From a virus, in IMG/VR virus record IMGVR_UViG_3300049919_000129, positions 1 to 56,382 of that record: DNA of 56,382 bases; one strand, written 5' to 3'. Positions 56,092 to 56,382 of the stretch are shown piece after piece; positions within the stretch are counted from its first letter, which is position 1; each line of letters starts with the position of its first letter. The notes under the pieces were generated by a model. That model searched no databases. It saw only the letters and a list, made by a program, of their open reading frames with translations, and was not told the DNA's origin. The position numbers and the translations under genes are program-made.

Positions 56092-56382
56092 ATTTCAAAG
56101 ACCGCGCCGAAACCTCATATAAAAGATATTCTGCCACCGAGGCATATGTCATGGGGATGATTGTTAACACAAAAGATTCTAGTTATTTTTATGCTACCGA
56201 CTCTTCTGGTATTATTCGTAAATTCTACTTCGATGAAAATACAACCCACATCACAGTTGAACCAGTTGAAGTCGCTGTTGAACCAGTTGAAGTCGCTGTT
56301 GAACCAGTTGAAGTCGCTGTTGAACCAGTTGAAGTCGCTGTTGAACCAGTTGAAGTCGCTGTTGAACCAGTTGAAGTCGCTG
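56088..56382 (+). CDS. Repeat-containing paralogue, truncated by the window edge
   Basis: An open frame starts at ATG 56088 and runs off the right edge. The first 56 residues ('MNFKDRAETSYKRYSATEAY' onward, with 'SYFYATDSSGIIRKFYFDEN') are similar to the preceding small protein. They are followed by at least six perfect heptapeptides Val-Glu-Pro-Val-Glu-Val-Ala. The acidic, proline-containing repeat should form an extended, flexible stalk or linker. True length and C terminus are unknown. Confidence 0.7.
   Translation, partial: MNFKDRAETSYKRYSATEAYVMGMIVNTKDSSYFYATDSSGIIRKFYFDENTTHITVEPVEVAVEPVEVAVEPVEVAVEPVEVAVEPVEVAVEPVEVA
56256..56382 (+). repeat. Tandem 21-bp coding repeat, at least six copies
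   Basis: GTTGAACCAGTTGAAGTCGCT repeated from 56256 without a single difference up to 56381, then the window ends inside the array. A related stretch (GTTGAAGTCGCT, then one full unit) occurs at 56018-56050 in the preceding gene. The identity of the copies implies recent expansion. Confidence 0.97.

Noticed and set aside
56256-56382. CRISPR array
   Set aside because: The 21-bp units are contiguous with no spacers, are in frame and encode a heptapeptide repeat.
1-56382. Prophage or integrative element
   Set aside because: No integrase, excisionase, repressor or attachment-site-like repeat was recognised. The gene set is that of a strictly lytic T4-like phage.

Overview
The window is a contiguous piece of the genome of a T4-like myovirus (class Caudoviricetes). 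The evidence is near-complete synteny with two T4 blocks. The first is the packaging, tail and head block (14-15-16-17-18-19-20-68-21-22-23). The second is the recombination, replication and transcription block (uvsY, uvsW, 55, 47, 46, rIIA, rIIB, 45, 44, 62, regA, 30, 43, uvsX, 41). The host cannot be named. Many promoters of the TTGACA-17 bp-TAAAAT type suggest a bacterium with a standard housekeeping sigma factor, probably a proteobacterium. I recognised no tRNA, integrase, rRNA or CRISPR array.

Layout. 1-15.8 kb: late structural operon on the + strand, interrupted by mobile elements. Terminase large subunit 17 is broken into two genes by a split intein with a Vsr-like homing endonuclease gene between the halves. 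The portal gene 20 carries a full-length intein with an HNH domain, and a GIY-YIG endonuclease gene sits between 21 and 22. 15.9-19 kb: two paralogous Vsr-like endonuclease genes after the capsid gene. 19-24.5 kb: minus-strand genes, namely two with capsid-targeting-like N termini, an HNH endonuclease, a von Willebrand A protein and five small early genes. 24.5-26.7 kb: a + strand late cluster (membrane protein, tube-like protein, kinase-like protein). 26.73-27.46 kb: a gene-free, hairpin-rich stretch with a strong leftward promoter. 27.5-51.4 kb: replication, recombination, sigma and small hypothetical genes. 51.4-56.4 kb: late genes including a nuclease-like and a metallophosphoesterase-like protein, ending inside an array of 21-bp coding repeats.

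How it fits together. Host-type promoters stand before rIIA, the zinc/OB-like gene, gene 43's operon, gene 41 and the minus-strand early genes. Gp55 should direct RNA polymerase, with sliding clamp gp45, to late promoters. The recurring motif GATAAATAC lies before gp18, candidate head-cargo proteins and endonuclease genes and is the probable late element (compare T4 TATAAATA). Prohead protease gp21 would mature gp22 and gp23, and perhaps several proteins whose N termini resemble T4 capsid-targeting sequences.

Most unusual points: the fractured terminase with an atypically placed split intein exactly in its P-loop; inteins in both parts of the DNA-packaging motor; an RF2-like CTT-TGA-C site in a nucleotidase gene; a late promoter inside the loop of a 13-bp inverted repeat; and the 734-nt gene-free region. 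All functional statements are read from sequence and family knowledge; no database search was run.
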